Origin: CAXGUU01 sp964012875
GTDB lineage: Bacteria > Pseudomonadota > Gammaproteobacteria > Ga0077536
NCBI GenBank assembly: GCA_964012875.1
Contig: CAXGUU010000064.1
Span: 1-12,545 of the forward strand
Length of the DNA: 12,545 nt
Direction: 5' to 3'
Shown piece after piece: positions 5,659-12,545 of this stretch. The position numbers and the translations under genes are program-made. Positions within the stretch are counted from its first letter, which is position 1. Each line of letters begins with the position of its first letter. The notes under the pieces were generated by a model. It was not told the DNA's origin. It did no database searches and saw nothing but the letters and a program-made list of their open reading frames with translations.

Positions 5659-7734
5659 ATGGCTTGGCGGATCGGAATTGATACCGGCGGCACGTTTACC
5701 GACGTGGTTGCAGTTAACGAATCGACCGGTGAACGATTCGTTCGCAAGACCTCGTCGACCCCTGACGATCCTTCGCGCGCGTTTACCAACGGCATTGAGG
5801 AACTTCTCGGTGATGTCGGCGTCGAGGCCAGCGAAGTCAGTTTCATCAGTCATGGCACGACGGTCGCGACCAATGCCATTCTCGAATCGAAGTATGCCCC
5901 GATGGGACTTCTGGTCACGCGCGGTTATCGCGAGATGCTGGAAGTCGGGCGTCAGACCGTACCCGGGGATTTCGGTGACATTACATGGTGGATCAAACCG
6001 CCCAGGGTGGTGCCACTTGAGTGGGTTCGCGAAGTTGGCGAGCGCCTGGATTTTCGCGGTAACGAGCATACGCAGCTCAACGAAGACGAAGTGCGGGAGA
6101 TTGCTGCCGAGTTTCGTGCCATGGGCATTGGTGCTGTTGCGATCTCATTCATCCATTCCTATCGCAACCCGGAACACGAACAACGCGCCCGCGAACTGAT
6201 CCTCGAAGTCTATCCCGAGTGTTTCGTATCCATCTCTTCGGATGTGGTTCGCGAATACCGCGAATACGAACGGACTTTGAGCACCTGTTTGAACACCGGG
6301 CTTATGCCGCTCGTGACTACCTATCTCGAAAACCTCGATCAGCGCCTGAAAGATGTCGACATCGATGCGCGTCTGTTTGTCATGAAATCGAGCGGTGGCA
6401 TTATCCGGGCCAAGGAGATTGCGCCGCAGCCGATCGCGGCGGTGTTGTCGGGACCGGCTGCTGGCATTGTTACCGCCAGCTATTACGGTAAGGCGGCCGG
6501 ATTCCCGAACCTGATCACCATCGACATCGGCGGTACCTCGACAGACATTTGCCTCATTGACCAGGGCACGCCCAATATGCTGACCGAGGGGCGTATCGGT
6601 GTTTACAACATTAAAACGCCAATGATCGACATGCACACTGTTGGCGCGGGCGGTGGTTCGATTGCCTGGCTTGCTGCCGGCCGCAGCTTGCGCGTGGGTC
6701 CGCAAAGTGCGGGGGCGCAGCCCGGCCCCGTTTGTTACGGCCGCGGTGGCAAGGAGCCGGCATTGACTGATGCCCACATCGTCCTGGGTCGCGTGTCGCC
6801 CTACCTGCTTGGGGGCTCGATCGAGCTTGATGTGGACAGTGCGCGCCGCGCGATCGAGCAGACCATTGCCGTTTCTCTGTCCAAGAGCGTCGAAGACGCG
6901 GCACTTGGCATCCTCGATCTTGCCACCACGAATATCGCCCAGGGAATCAATGTCGTTTCGGTCAAACGCGGGCGTGATCCGCGTGATTACGCACTGATGG
7001 CCTTCGGTGGTGCTGGCGGGCTCAATGCCTGCCTAGTCGCCGACGCGCTGGGTATCAATACTATTGTCCTGCCGCCGTCGCCGGGAGTGACGTCTGCCGA
7101 GGGTTTGCTTGCGACCGATGTGCGGGCAGATCGCGTGATCACCGATGTACAACGTGAAGATGAGTTGGACATTGCGCGACTCGCGAGTGAATTTGACGGC
7201 GTTTATTCAGCCGTCCAGGAAGACTTGGTTCGGGAAGGCTTTGCCGAGTCCGAGACTGCGATCAGCGCATTCGCCGACATGCGTTATGTCGGTCAGGCCT
7301 ACGAAGTGCGTGTGCCCATGACAGTGCTTGACGGCGCCTTGAGCGAAGCCGCAATCCGGCAGGCAATCAAGAATTTTCACCGCGCGCACGACGACCGTTT
7401 CGGTTATGAATACGAAGGTCGCCACCCGGTCGAAATTGTCAATATTGGTGCGACTGGTTTCGGCATGTTTCCGCGCCTAAAGTTGGCCGGCGCCGCGCGC
7501 AACAGCGGTGGTTGGAACGCAGCGCTGGCGTCTACCCGACGCGGCGTTTTTCGGGAGACAGGCGAGGTCGAACTGCCGGTTTATACCCGCGAACAGGCGC
7601 CCTTGGGCGTCTCATTGGACGGTCCGGCAGTTATCGAGCAATATGATTCAACCTTTGTTCTCGATCCAGGCTGGTCTGCCGTACTTGACGATTACGGGCA
7701 GGTCATCGTGACCCGGCAACAACGAGAGGCCTAA
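5659..7734 (+). CDS. hyuA: Hydantoinase/oxoprolinase family subunit A (HyuA; ketone carboxylase beta-like)
   Basis: A 691-residue protein of the HyuA superfamily, which includes ATP-dependent N-methylhydantoinase, 5-oxoprolinase, and subunits of acetone and acetophenone carboxylase. It uses ATP to phosphorylate or activate an amide or ketone/enol substrate. GIDTGGTFTD (6-15) is the N-terminal ATPase-like phosphate loop of the Hydant_A_N domain. SHGTTVATNAI (64-74) is the family's next conserved block. A second loop, DIGGTSTD (289-296), and GAGGGS (329-334) belong to the central Hydantoinase_A domain, followed by GPQSAGAQPGPVCYGRGG and FGGAGG. Length and domain order are normal. The start is ATG 5659 with GGAG at 5644-5647, a somewhat long 11-base spacer. 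It lies 68 bases after the monooxygenase, a gap with no visible feature, and four bases before hyuB. The choice between hydantoinase and carboxylase cannot be made from sequence alone. Confidence 0.92.
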   Translation: MAWRIGIDTGGTFTDVVAVNESTGERFVRKTSSTPDDPSRAFTNGIEELLGDVGVEASEVSFISHGTTVATNAILESKYAPMGLLVTRGYREMLEVGRQTVPGDFGDITWWIKPPRVVPLEWVREVGERLDFRGNEHTQLNEDEVREIAAEFRAMGIGAVAISFIHSYRNPEHEQRARELILEVYPECFVSISSDVVREYREYERTLSTCLNTGLMPLVTTYLENLDQRLKDVDIDARLFVMKSSGGIIRAKEIAPQPIAAVLSGPAAGIVTASYYGKAAGFPNLITIDIGGTSTDICLIDQGTPNMLTEGRIGVYNIKTPMIDMHTVGAGGGSIAWLAAGRSLRVGPQSAGAQPGPVCYGRGGKEPALTDAHIVLGRVSPYLLGGSIELDVDSARRAIEQTIAVSLSKSVEDAALGILDLATTNIAQGINVVSVKRGRDPRDYALMAFGGAGGLNACLVADALGINTIVLPPSPGVTSAEGLLATDVRADRVITDVQREDELDIARLASEFDGVYSAVQEDLVREGFAESETAISAFADMRYVGQAYEVRVPMTVLDGALSEAAIRQAIKNFHRAHDDRFGYEYEGRHPVEIVNIGATGFGMFPRLKLAGAARNSGGWNAALASTRRGVFRETGEVELPVYTREQAPLGVSLDGPAVIEQYDSTFVLDPGWSAVLDDYGQVIVTRQQREA

Positions 7735-7738
7735 CTTC

Positions 7739-9745
7739 ATGTCAGCGACCATCGATATCCACGGTAAGGCTGAGACGCCACAGATTTTTGATGAATCTGT
7801 TTATCTCAGCGACGCCTACGCACCGAGACGCATGTCGACCTTTTCGCGTGATGATGCCGACTGGCCTCGTATCGAAGCGGCCAAGAACAACCTCGACAGC
7901 GTCACTCTGGATGTTATCGAGTGGGCTTTGGAGGCAGCCATAAGCGAAGGCGAGGCCGCCGTTGAGCGGACTGCTGTTTCCACCATTGTGCGCGAACAGC
8001 ATGATTACCGCGCGTCATTGAACACGGTCGACTGCAATAGTGTCACACGCGTGTCCTGGGCGGCGACGGCAGATCCCATCCGCAACTACTACGCGCTCGA
8101 TGAAATTCATGACGGTGATGTCTTTCTCTACAACGATATCCACGAGTCCAGCGGCACCATCGGCCATCTGCCGGATTTCTGCGTCGTGGTCCCCATCTTT
8201 TCTGACGAACGCCTGATCGGATTCTCGCAATTATTCGGACACTGCAACGACGTCGGCGGTAAGGTTTCGGGTTCTTGGCCGTTAACGGCCACGACTGTGT
8301 TTGAAGAAGGGATTCAGGTGCCGCCGATCAAGTTTTTTTCGCGCGGACAGCGCAACGATGAAGCCTGGAAGATCATCGTGCGCAACAGCCGCTATCCGGA
8401 TGACCTGCGTGGCGACATTGATGCTTTTGTCGGCGCGACGCGCATCATTCAGCGTCGAGTGGTCGAACTATGCGACCGGTACGGCACCGATGTGGTTGAA
8501 GCCGCTTTCTATTGCATCATTGATCGTTGCAAGGAAATCGTGCGCGAAGAAGCGTTGCCGCACATCCCGAATGGCGAATATATCGGCGAAGATTTTCTGG
8601 AAACTGACGGTATCGATCTCGAGCAACCGGTCAAGATCAAACTCACGGTGCGCAAAGATCCGGAAAAACTGATAGTCGACTTCGCCGGCACTGACCCTCA
8701 GGTGCCGGGTCCGGTTAACTGGGTGATGGATGGCCGTCATTATTCGAAGTGGTTGGGCGGCTTCGTTAAGGCGCAGGTACCCGGGATGATCGTCAATGAA
8801 GGCTTGACCGACGTGTTCAAAGCCTACCTGCCACCGCGCACTGTACTTTCGGCTGAATACCCGGCGGCAGGCGCCGATCGCATGGACTGCATGCTGCGCA
8901 TGATCGGCGCTTACATGGCGGCAATGGCGAAAGCGACTAACGGTCAGATGGTCGGCGACTCGCAATGCATTCAACTCTACGGCTTTTACGGCAAGGATCT
9001 CGACGGCAAGGATTTTCTCTATCGTGAGATCTTCGGTGCCGGGTCGGGTGCGCGCCCATTTGCGGACGGTACCGATACAGTTGATCTCGTACCAGAGTCG
9101 AAAAACCTGCCCAGTGAATTCATCGAGCAACGGTTCCCGGTAATCGTTCACCGGGTTGGCATGTTTCAGGACTCTGGCGGTCCCGGCGCCTACCGCGGCG
9201 GCCTGGGCTATTTGAAGGACGTCGAGATTCTGGTGGACGGTCATTTCCTGACGGTGTCGTATCGCACCATTTTTTCCTGCTTTGGGGTGAACGGCGGGCA
9301 GGCCGGCCGCTCGGGTGGCGCGGTCATCAATCCCGACACGCCCCAAGCTGAAACCATACTCTATAAGCGCGAGGCTGTGCCGGTTAAAGCGGGCGACATC
9401 GTGCGTATTCTGACCCCTGGCGGCGGCGGCTGGGGCGACCCGCTCGTGCGCATACCGGAGTGGGTGCGAATGGATGTCGTGCGGGGCCTGGTGTCTGAAG
9501 AACGTGCGGCGGCGGACTACGCCGTGATACTCACAGGGAATTCAGATCCGAATCGGGTGTGGGAGGTCGATGAGGCTGCCACCACCGAGCTGCGTCGTGA
9601 ACGACGTGCCGCTCGCGGCCCATTGAAGATGATCAACCGCGGTGAGTACGCCGAACAGCTGATCTCCGAGGGGCGTATCAGCGTAAGCGATTTCGACTAC
9701 CCGGCGGCGTTTGACGAAGAAGCCTACCTTGCGGCAGCAACCTAG
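7739..9745 (+). CDS. hyuB: Hydantoinase/oxoprolinase family subunit B (HyuB; ketone carboxylase alpha-like)
   Basis: A 668-residue HyuB-superfamily protein, the partner of HyuA; in this superfamily the B chain carries out hydrolysis or carboxylation on the intermediate activated by A. The block YNDIHESSGTIGHLPD (131-146) and GHCNDVGGKVSGS (167-179) contains the conserved Asp and His residues thought to bind a metal in acetone-carboxylase-type enzymes. GGPGAYRGG (480-488) and LTPGGGGWGDP (558-568) are C-terminal family signatures, with about 100 residues beyond. It is longer than many simple HyuB proteins and shorter than acetone carboxylase alpha (near 775). The ATG at 7739 follows the hyuA stop by four bases, so translation is coupled and a 1:1 complex is likely. 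No acetone-carboxylase gamma gene or other small Apc-type subunit follows; the next gene is on the other strand. Its TAG stop (9743-9745) overlaps the stop of the convergent chaperone gene. Confidence 0.92.
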   Translation: MSATIDIHGKAETPQIFDESVYLSDAYAPRRMSTFSRDDADWPRIEAAKNNLDSVTLDVIEWALEAAISEGEAAVERTAVSTIVREQHDYRASLNTVDCNSVTRVSWAATADPIRNYYALDEIHDGDVFLYNDIHESSGTIGHLPDFCVVVPIFSDERLIGFSQLFGHCNDVGGKVSGSWPLTATTVFEEGIQVPPIKFFSRGQRNDEAWKIIVRNSRYPDDLRGDIDAFVGATRIIQRRVVELCDRYGTDVVEAAFYCIIDRCKEIVREEALPHIPNGEYIGEDFLETDGIDLEQPVKIKLTVRKDPEKLIVDFAGTDPQVPGPVNWVMDGRHYSKWLGGFVKAQVPGMIVNEGLTDVFKAYLPPRTVLSAEYPAAGADRMDCMLRMIGAYMAAMAKATNGQMVGDSQCIQLYGFYGKDLDGKDFLYREIFGAGSGARPFADGTDTVDLVPESKNLPSEFIEQRFPVIVHRVGMFQDSGGPGAYRGGLGYLKDVEILVDGHFLTVSYRTIFSCFGVNGGQAGRSGGAVINPDTPQAETILYKREAVPVKAGDIVRILTPGGGGWGDPLVRIPEWVRMDVVRGLVSEERAAADYAVILTGNSDPNRVWEVDEAATTELRRERRAARGPLKMINRGEYAEQLISEGRISVSDFDYPAAFDEEAYLAAAT

Positions 9746-10407
9746 TACTCGAGACTTGTTTCCGGGCTGCGGCGTTCGCTGGCAATGAATCGCCGCATGA
9801 AATCGGCCGCAATGTCGTAGAAGCTGCCCTGCGCTGATTCACTCAAGCGCTGGCAGAGCGCATCTCCCCACTTTCCGAGGTGCAGGTTCAAAAAGTCGCG
9901 CTGACCACGGCGGTAGTCTTCTTTGCCTGCCCGGGCACCGGCTTCCAGGAAACACAGATAGTGCATGAATGCCAGCTCAGTCAGCAGGTGGTCGGGCTGC
10001 TCTTCGGCATAGCCTTGAGAAAAATCGAGACCGAAGTGGCGGTAAAAGCCCAGCAATTCTTGCCACAGGGCATGCTCGCCGGTGTCGACATAGCCACGTT
10101 CGAGTAGCGACACACGCGGGGCAGCACCGAGAACATCAAACAGGCCGGAGTATTGCTGTTCGAGCGTTTCGATCGCGTTTTTACTATCCGGCAGGTCCAG
10201 GTATTGCGGACCGTCGATGCCGTGATTGAGGTGCATAAGCGCTTGCGACAGATCTGCCAGCCAGTCGCCCTCGAGCAGCCGCAGCACCGACTCGCCGCGG
10301 GGGTAGCTGAAGGCTTCGCCGAGCAGGGCATAAATGCGTGAGCGTGCTGCCGCTTCGTTTTCAGCGCGACTGTTGAGCGGTGCGCTCAGCTGCTCGCTTC
10401 CGTTCAT
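9742..10407 (-). CDS. TorD-like chaperone for the molybdenum enzyme (EbdD/DdhD type)
   Basis: A 221-residue, mostly helical cytoplasmic protein without signal peptide. The TorD/DmsD/NarJ family binds the apo catalytic subunit and often its Tat signal, and assists molybdopterin insertion before export. The diagnostic motif is PDHLLTELAFM at about residues 138-148, preceded by FGLDFSQGYAEEQ, as in family members (P-D-H-L-x-x-E-L-x-F-M). LGEAFSYP near residue 30 matches the N-terminal helix (L-x-x-x-F-x-Y-P). Its ATG (10405-10407) overlaps the TGA of the heme subunit by four bases (ATGA), so it is the fourth gene of a coupled operon. The alpha-beta-gamma-chaperone order is that of ebdABCD; serABDC, ddhABDC and clrABDC place the chaperone third. 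The C-terminus ends on a TAG shared through CTAG with hyuB. Confidence 0.9.
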   Translation of the reverse strand: MNGSEQLSAPLNSRAENEAAARSRIYALLGEAFSYPRGESVLRLLEGDWLADLSQALMHLNHGIDGPQYLDLPDSKNAIETLEQQYSGLFDVLGAAPRVSLLERGYVDTGEHALWQELLGFYRHFGLDFSQGYAEEQPDHLLTELAFMHYLCFLEAGARAGKEDYRRGQRDFLNLHLGKWGDALCQRLSESAQGSFYDIAADFMRRFIASERRSPETSLEY

Positions 10408-11057
10408 GCCTCGATGTCGGCCGGAACGAAATCGCCCGAGAAAGACTTGCGTCCCGCGCGTTCGCGGTTGCCACCGTCCCAGATTGCAAAGGCTACACGA
10501 GTCGGCGATCCGGGTTTAAAGATCGCGCGCTCGGATGCACCCGCTTGCACACGGCTGAGCACTACGTGCCAATGTTTACCATCGTGCCGAGCATCGCAAT
10601 GGATTGGTCGTTGATGATCCCGGCTGCGGCCGGACGTGCCATAGCCCTCGGCGATCACGTCAAACGCGACATTGTCGAGGTTGGCTTTCCAGTACCAGGC
10701 ATTGACGGGGATTCCGGGAGCGCCCATGGTGAAGGCGCTGGCATTCTCGGCCAGCGGAAACATCACAGCCGCACCGTCGACAAACTGGTCCAGATCAGCT
10801 ATCCGGTCATGTTTGTCACTGGTCCAACTTAAACGTACGGCTAGGATACTGCCGTTGTGCGCGCCGGCTACATCGAGGCTGGAGACGGTACCGTGGTCAG
10901 TGCTTTTTTCGAGAAAGGGCGAAACCTTCTTGATCAGCGGGTTACCGTTCAACGGGGTCGGTGACAGCGGAAAGGTACGTACCGGCGCCTGCTGCCAGCC
11001 GTCAAACTCGACCGAGGCCAGCGCCTTGTCGTCTGCGGCAATACGAATAAATTTCAT
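10404..11057 (-). CDS. Heme b subunit (gamma) of an ethylbenzene dehydrogenase-like molybdenum enzyme
   Basis: A 217-residue EB_dh-domain protein. In this family the gamma subunit carries a b heme that passes electrons from the iron-sulfur subunit to a soluble acceptor such as cytochrome c. The core DGAAVMFPLAENASAFTMG (94-112), then VNAWYWKA (118-125), and the C-terminal VAFAIWDGGNRERAGRKS (188-205) are typical. In EbdC of Aromatoleum the heme ligands are Met101 and Lys191; by spacing I align these with Met111 and Lys204 here, with Lys181 as a less likely alternative. There is no N-terminal hydrophobic signal (MKFIRIAADDKAL), so the subunit must either travel with the Tat-exported alpha subunit or the complex is cytoplasmic. 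It starts nine bases after the beta subunit and overlaps the chaperone start by four bases. Confidence 0.88.
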   Translation of the reverse strand: MKFIRIAADDKALASVEFDGWQQAPVRTFPLSPTPLNGNPLIKKVSPFLEKSTDHGTVSSLDVAGAHNGSILAVRLSWTSDKHDRIADLDQFVDGAAVMFPLAENASAFTMGAPGIPVNAWYWKANLDNVAFDVIAEGYGTSGRSRDHQRPIHCDARHDGKHWHVVLSRVQAGASERAIFKPGSPTRVAFAIWDGGNRERAGRKSFSGDFVPADIEA

Positions 11058-11066
11058 AATGAGAAC

Positions 11067-12167
11067 TCAGGCGGTTTTCTGGATCGGAATTCTGAATTCC
11101 ATCACCTGTTCGGCCGGATCTTTTTCAAAGCCCTTGAATCGATCCCAGTAGTTTCGACCGATCAGGAGATCCATGATTTCTGATTCTTCGCCGCGCATTT
11201 TCTTCGCGCGTTCGTCCCGGAGTTTGCGTACAACGTCCTCGACTTCCGGCCCGAACAGCTCTTCGAGCACCTTCATTTCTATCCGTCCGACATCGGTGAT
11301 CGAACCGTCTTCGGCAAAGGCCTTGGTCGATTCAAAGGGTGGAATGTAGAAAACGTTTGGCTCCGTGCCGAATTCAGGGTGCAGCGGCAGCGCCACTTTG
11401 TGGACGTTGATCATCTTGTAAAGGTCGCTGTCCTTGTCGTCGATGTAGCCGAACAGGCGCGTGCGCCCCGGACACTGCCGGTCGCAGGCTGGTGCTATGC
11501 CTTGTTCCACGCGCGGGTAGCACATGATGCATTTCTCGCCTTTTTCCGTGACCGGGTTGTAGTAGATTGCCTTGTAGGGACAGGCTTCCACGCACAGTCG
11601 GTCGCCATGGCAACGATCCTGATCAAGCACAACAATGCCGTCTTCTTCGCGCTTATAGATGGCATTGTGGGTACAGGCATCAAGGCAGGGCGCATCAGTG
11701 CAGTGGTAGCACTTACGCGGCAGGTAAAAGTAATAACCATTCGGCCAGTCGCCACCGCCTTCGTCTTCATCCCAGTTATAGCCCCACTCCGGGTCTTCTC
11801 CGGTGATGGCGCTGGTCGGTTTCAGATGGACCGCGTCGCCTTCACCACCGTAGAGGACCTCGCCGTGGTTGAACTGCATGGCGTCGCCCACATCAACCAT
11901 GTTCGGTAAGGCGCCCGGACTCGGTTCGCCCTGCTCATCAAATCCACCCCCCATTTGCTCATAGTTCCGCGGGTAGCCGGATCCGGGATAGGTGGTCACG
12001 TTCATCCAGCGCATCTGTTCGGTGCCTTCGCGTGACGTCCATAAACTCTTACATGCTGCTGAACAGGTCTGGCAACCCATGCATTTGTTGAGATCGATGA
12101 TGTTGGCGATGTGGCGGTTATGGCGTTTGAGCTCTTCTTTTGAGGCGCCTTGTGCTGCTTTAGCCAT
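11067..12167 (-). CDS. Four-cluster iron-sulfur subunit (beta) of an ethylbenzene dehydrogenase-like enzyme (EbdB/DdhB/NarH type)
   Basis: A 366-residue electron-transfer subunit linking the molybdenum site to the heme subunit. Cysteine groups are C29/C32/C35/C39, C153/C156/C161/C165, C186/C192/C196, and C213/C216/C228/C232, a total of fifteen motif cysteines as in NarH/DMSO-reductase beta chains of the type II group. CPYKAIYYN (196-204) and CIMCYPR (213-219) are NarH-like signatures. The cluster carried as [3Fe-4S] in NarH has the form C-x-x-W-x-x-C; here it reads C186-H-G-D189-R-L-C192, with Asp instead of Trp. No signal peptide or membrane anchor is present, as expected for a subunit co-exported with alpha. 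The ATG at 12167 has AGGAA just upstream, overlapping the alpha stop; the gap is 12 bases. Confidence 0.93.
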   Translation of the reverse strand: MAKAAQGASKEELKRHNRHIANIIDLNKCMGCQTCSAACKSLWTSREGTEQMRWMNVTTYPGSGYPRNYEQMGGGFDEQGEPSPGALPNMVDVGDAMQFNHGEVLYGGEGDAVHLKPTSAITGEDPEWGYNWDEDEGGGDWPNGYYFYLPRKCYHCTDAPCLDACTHNAIYKREEDGIVVLDQDRCHGDRLCVEACPYKAIYYNPVTEKGEKCIMCYPRVEQGIAPACDRQCPGRTRLFGYIDDKDSDLYKMINVHKVALPLHPEFGTEPNVFYIPPFESTKAFAEDGSITDVGRIEMKVLEELFGPEVEDVVRKLRDERAKKMRGEESEIMDLLIGRNYWDRFKGFEKDPAEQVMEFRIPIQKTA

Positions 12168-12179
12168 GACGATGGTTCC

Positions 12180-12545
12180 TTAACTGATTTTGCGCACGTC
12201 AACCCGGACGCTGCGATCTTTCGCGGGCGAGGGGCTGCCGTTGATGGCGTAGTAACGAAACTGTTCATAGCCACCAGCGAGGTGAATGGGTTTGGGTTGG
12301 CCGATCAGGGCACGGTTAAACACTTTCCAGCCTTCGAACTGGTGCCCTTCCCACATGTAGACGATGACCTGCATCGGCGCCACTGTCGGTGAGGTTCGTA
12401 CCATGATGCGGAAATCGGAAAAATCATTGAACACCTCAACGGTTTCGCCGTCTTTGATCCCACGCTTGGCCGCCGTTTTGTCATTCATGTGCATGACCGG
12501 CTGTCCGCGGTGAAGCCGCATTAGTGCAGGCGAAGTCAGGTGGGT
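12180..12545 (-). CDS. Molybdopterin catalytic subunit (alpha) of an ethylbenzene dehydrogenase-like enzyme, C-terminal part
   Basis: The frame is open from the right edge to TAA at 12180-12182, giving the last 121 residues of a long protein that continues outside the window. They match the C-terminal molybdopterin-dinucleotide-binding domain: RLHRGQPVMHMNDKTAAKRG, then DGETVEVFND, then a beta-barrel segment and the family-typical FEGWKVFNR and KPIHLAGGYEQFRYY. The last block resembles EbdA, DdhA and NarG-group type II subunits rather than formate dehydrogenase. Together with the three downstream genes this indicates a soluble alpha-beta-gamma molybdenum enzyme. Known relatives oxidise ethylbenzene, p-cymene, limonene, steroid side chains or dimethyl sulfide, or reduce selenate, chlorate or perchlorate. 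The active-site part that would separate these is outside the window. The beta subunit begins 12 bases downstream. Confidence 0.9.
   Translation of the reverse strand, partial: THLTSPALMRLHRGQPVMHMNDKTAAKRGIKDGETVEVFNDFSDFRIMVRTSPTVAPMQVIVYMWEGHQFEGWKVFNRALIGQPKPIHLAGGYEQFRYYAINGSPSPAKDRSVRVDVRKIS

Noticed and set aside
8468..9346. 292-codon open frame on the minus strand inside hyuB
   Set aside because: It is fully antisense to a well-supported gene, has no recognisable motifs, and such frames are common in GC-rich DNA.

Overview
This window looks like a catabolic or accessory region of a Gram-negative bacterium, most likely a proteobacterium. It has moderately high GC, clear Shine-Dalgarno sites, a Tat signal and a complete-looking tail of a molybdenum-enzyme operon. 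I cannot name the species. Several unrelated genes end in TGA, TAA or TAG, so all three codons act as stops in this genome.

Layout, left to right. (1) 1-196, minus: N-terminus of a Tat-exported FAD oxidoreductase of amine-oxidase type, cut by the window edge. (2) 354-2454, plus: an exported amidohydrolase of the YtcJ/family 3 type, followed by a small protein of unknown function. (3) 2471-3226, minus: an enoyl-CoA hydratase/isomerase. (4) 3406-9745, plus: an AhpD-like protein, a type I Baeyer-Villiger monooxygenase (BVMO), and a HyuA/HyuB pair of the hydantoinase/oxoprolinase/ketone carboxylase superfamily. (5) 9742-12545, minus, transcribed right to left: the C-terminus of a DMSO-reductase-family molybdenum subunit, its four-cluster iron-sulfur subunit, a heme b subunit of ethylbenzene dehydrogenase type, and a TorD-like chaperone. 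This is the ebdABCD order.

The best discovery is the AhpD-like gene at 3406-3981. An in-frame TGA falls exactly on the second cysteine of the catalytic E-x11-C-x2-C-x3-H motif. It is followed, at the right distance, by an 8-bp hairpin whose loop carries GGUC, as in the E. coli fdhF SECIS element. I read it as a selenoprotein with a C-x-x-Sec redox centre, not as a broken gene. The next gene, the BVMO, also has an early in-frame stop (TAA, codon 21), but nothing can recode it, so it looks like a recent nonsense mutation or a sequence error.

How the genes may work together (inference): a molybdenum hydroxylase of the ethylbenzene/p-cymene/C25-steroid dehydrogenase group could oxidise a hydrocarbon, and the resulting alcohol or ketone could be handled by the HyuAB enzyme as a ketone carboxylase or by the BVMO. 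The hydratase would then serve CoA-thioester breakdown. The substrate cannot be read from the sequence.
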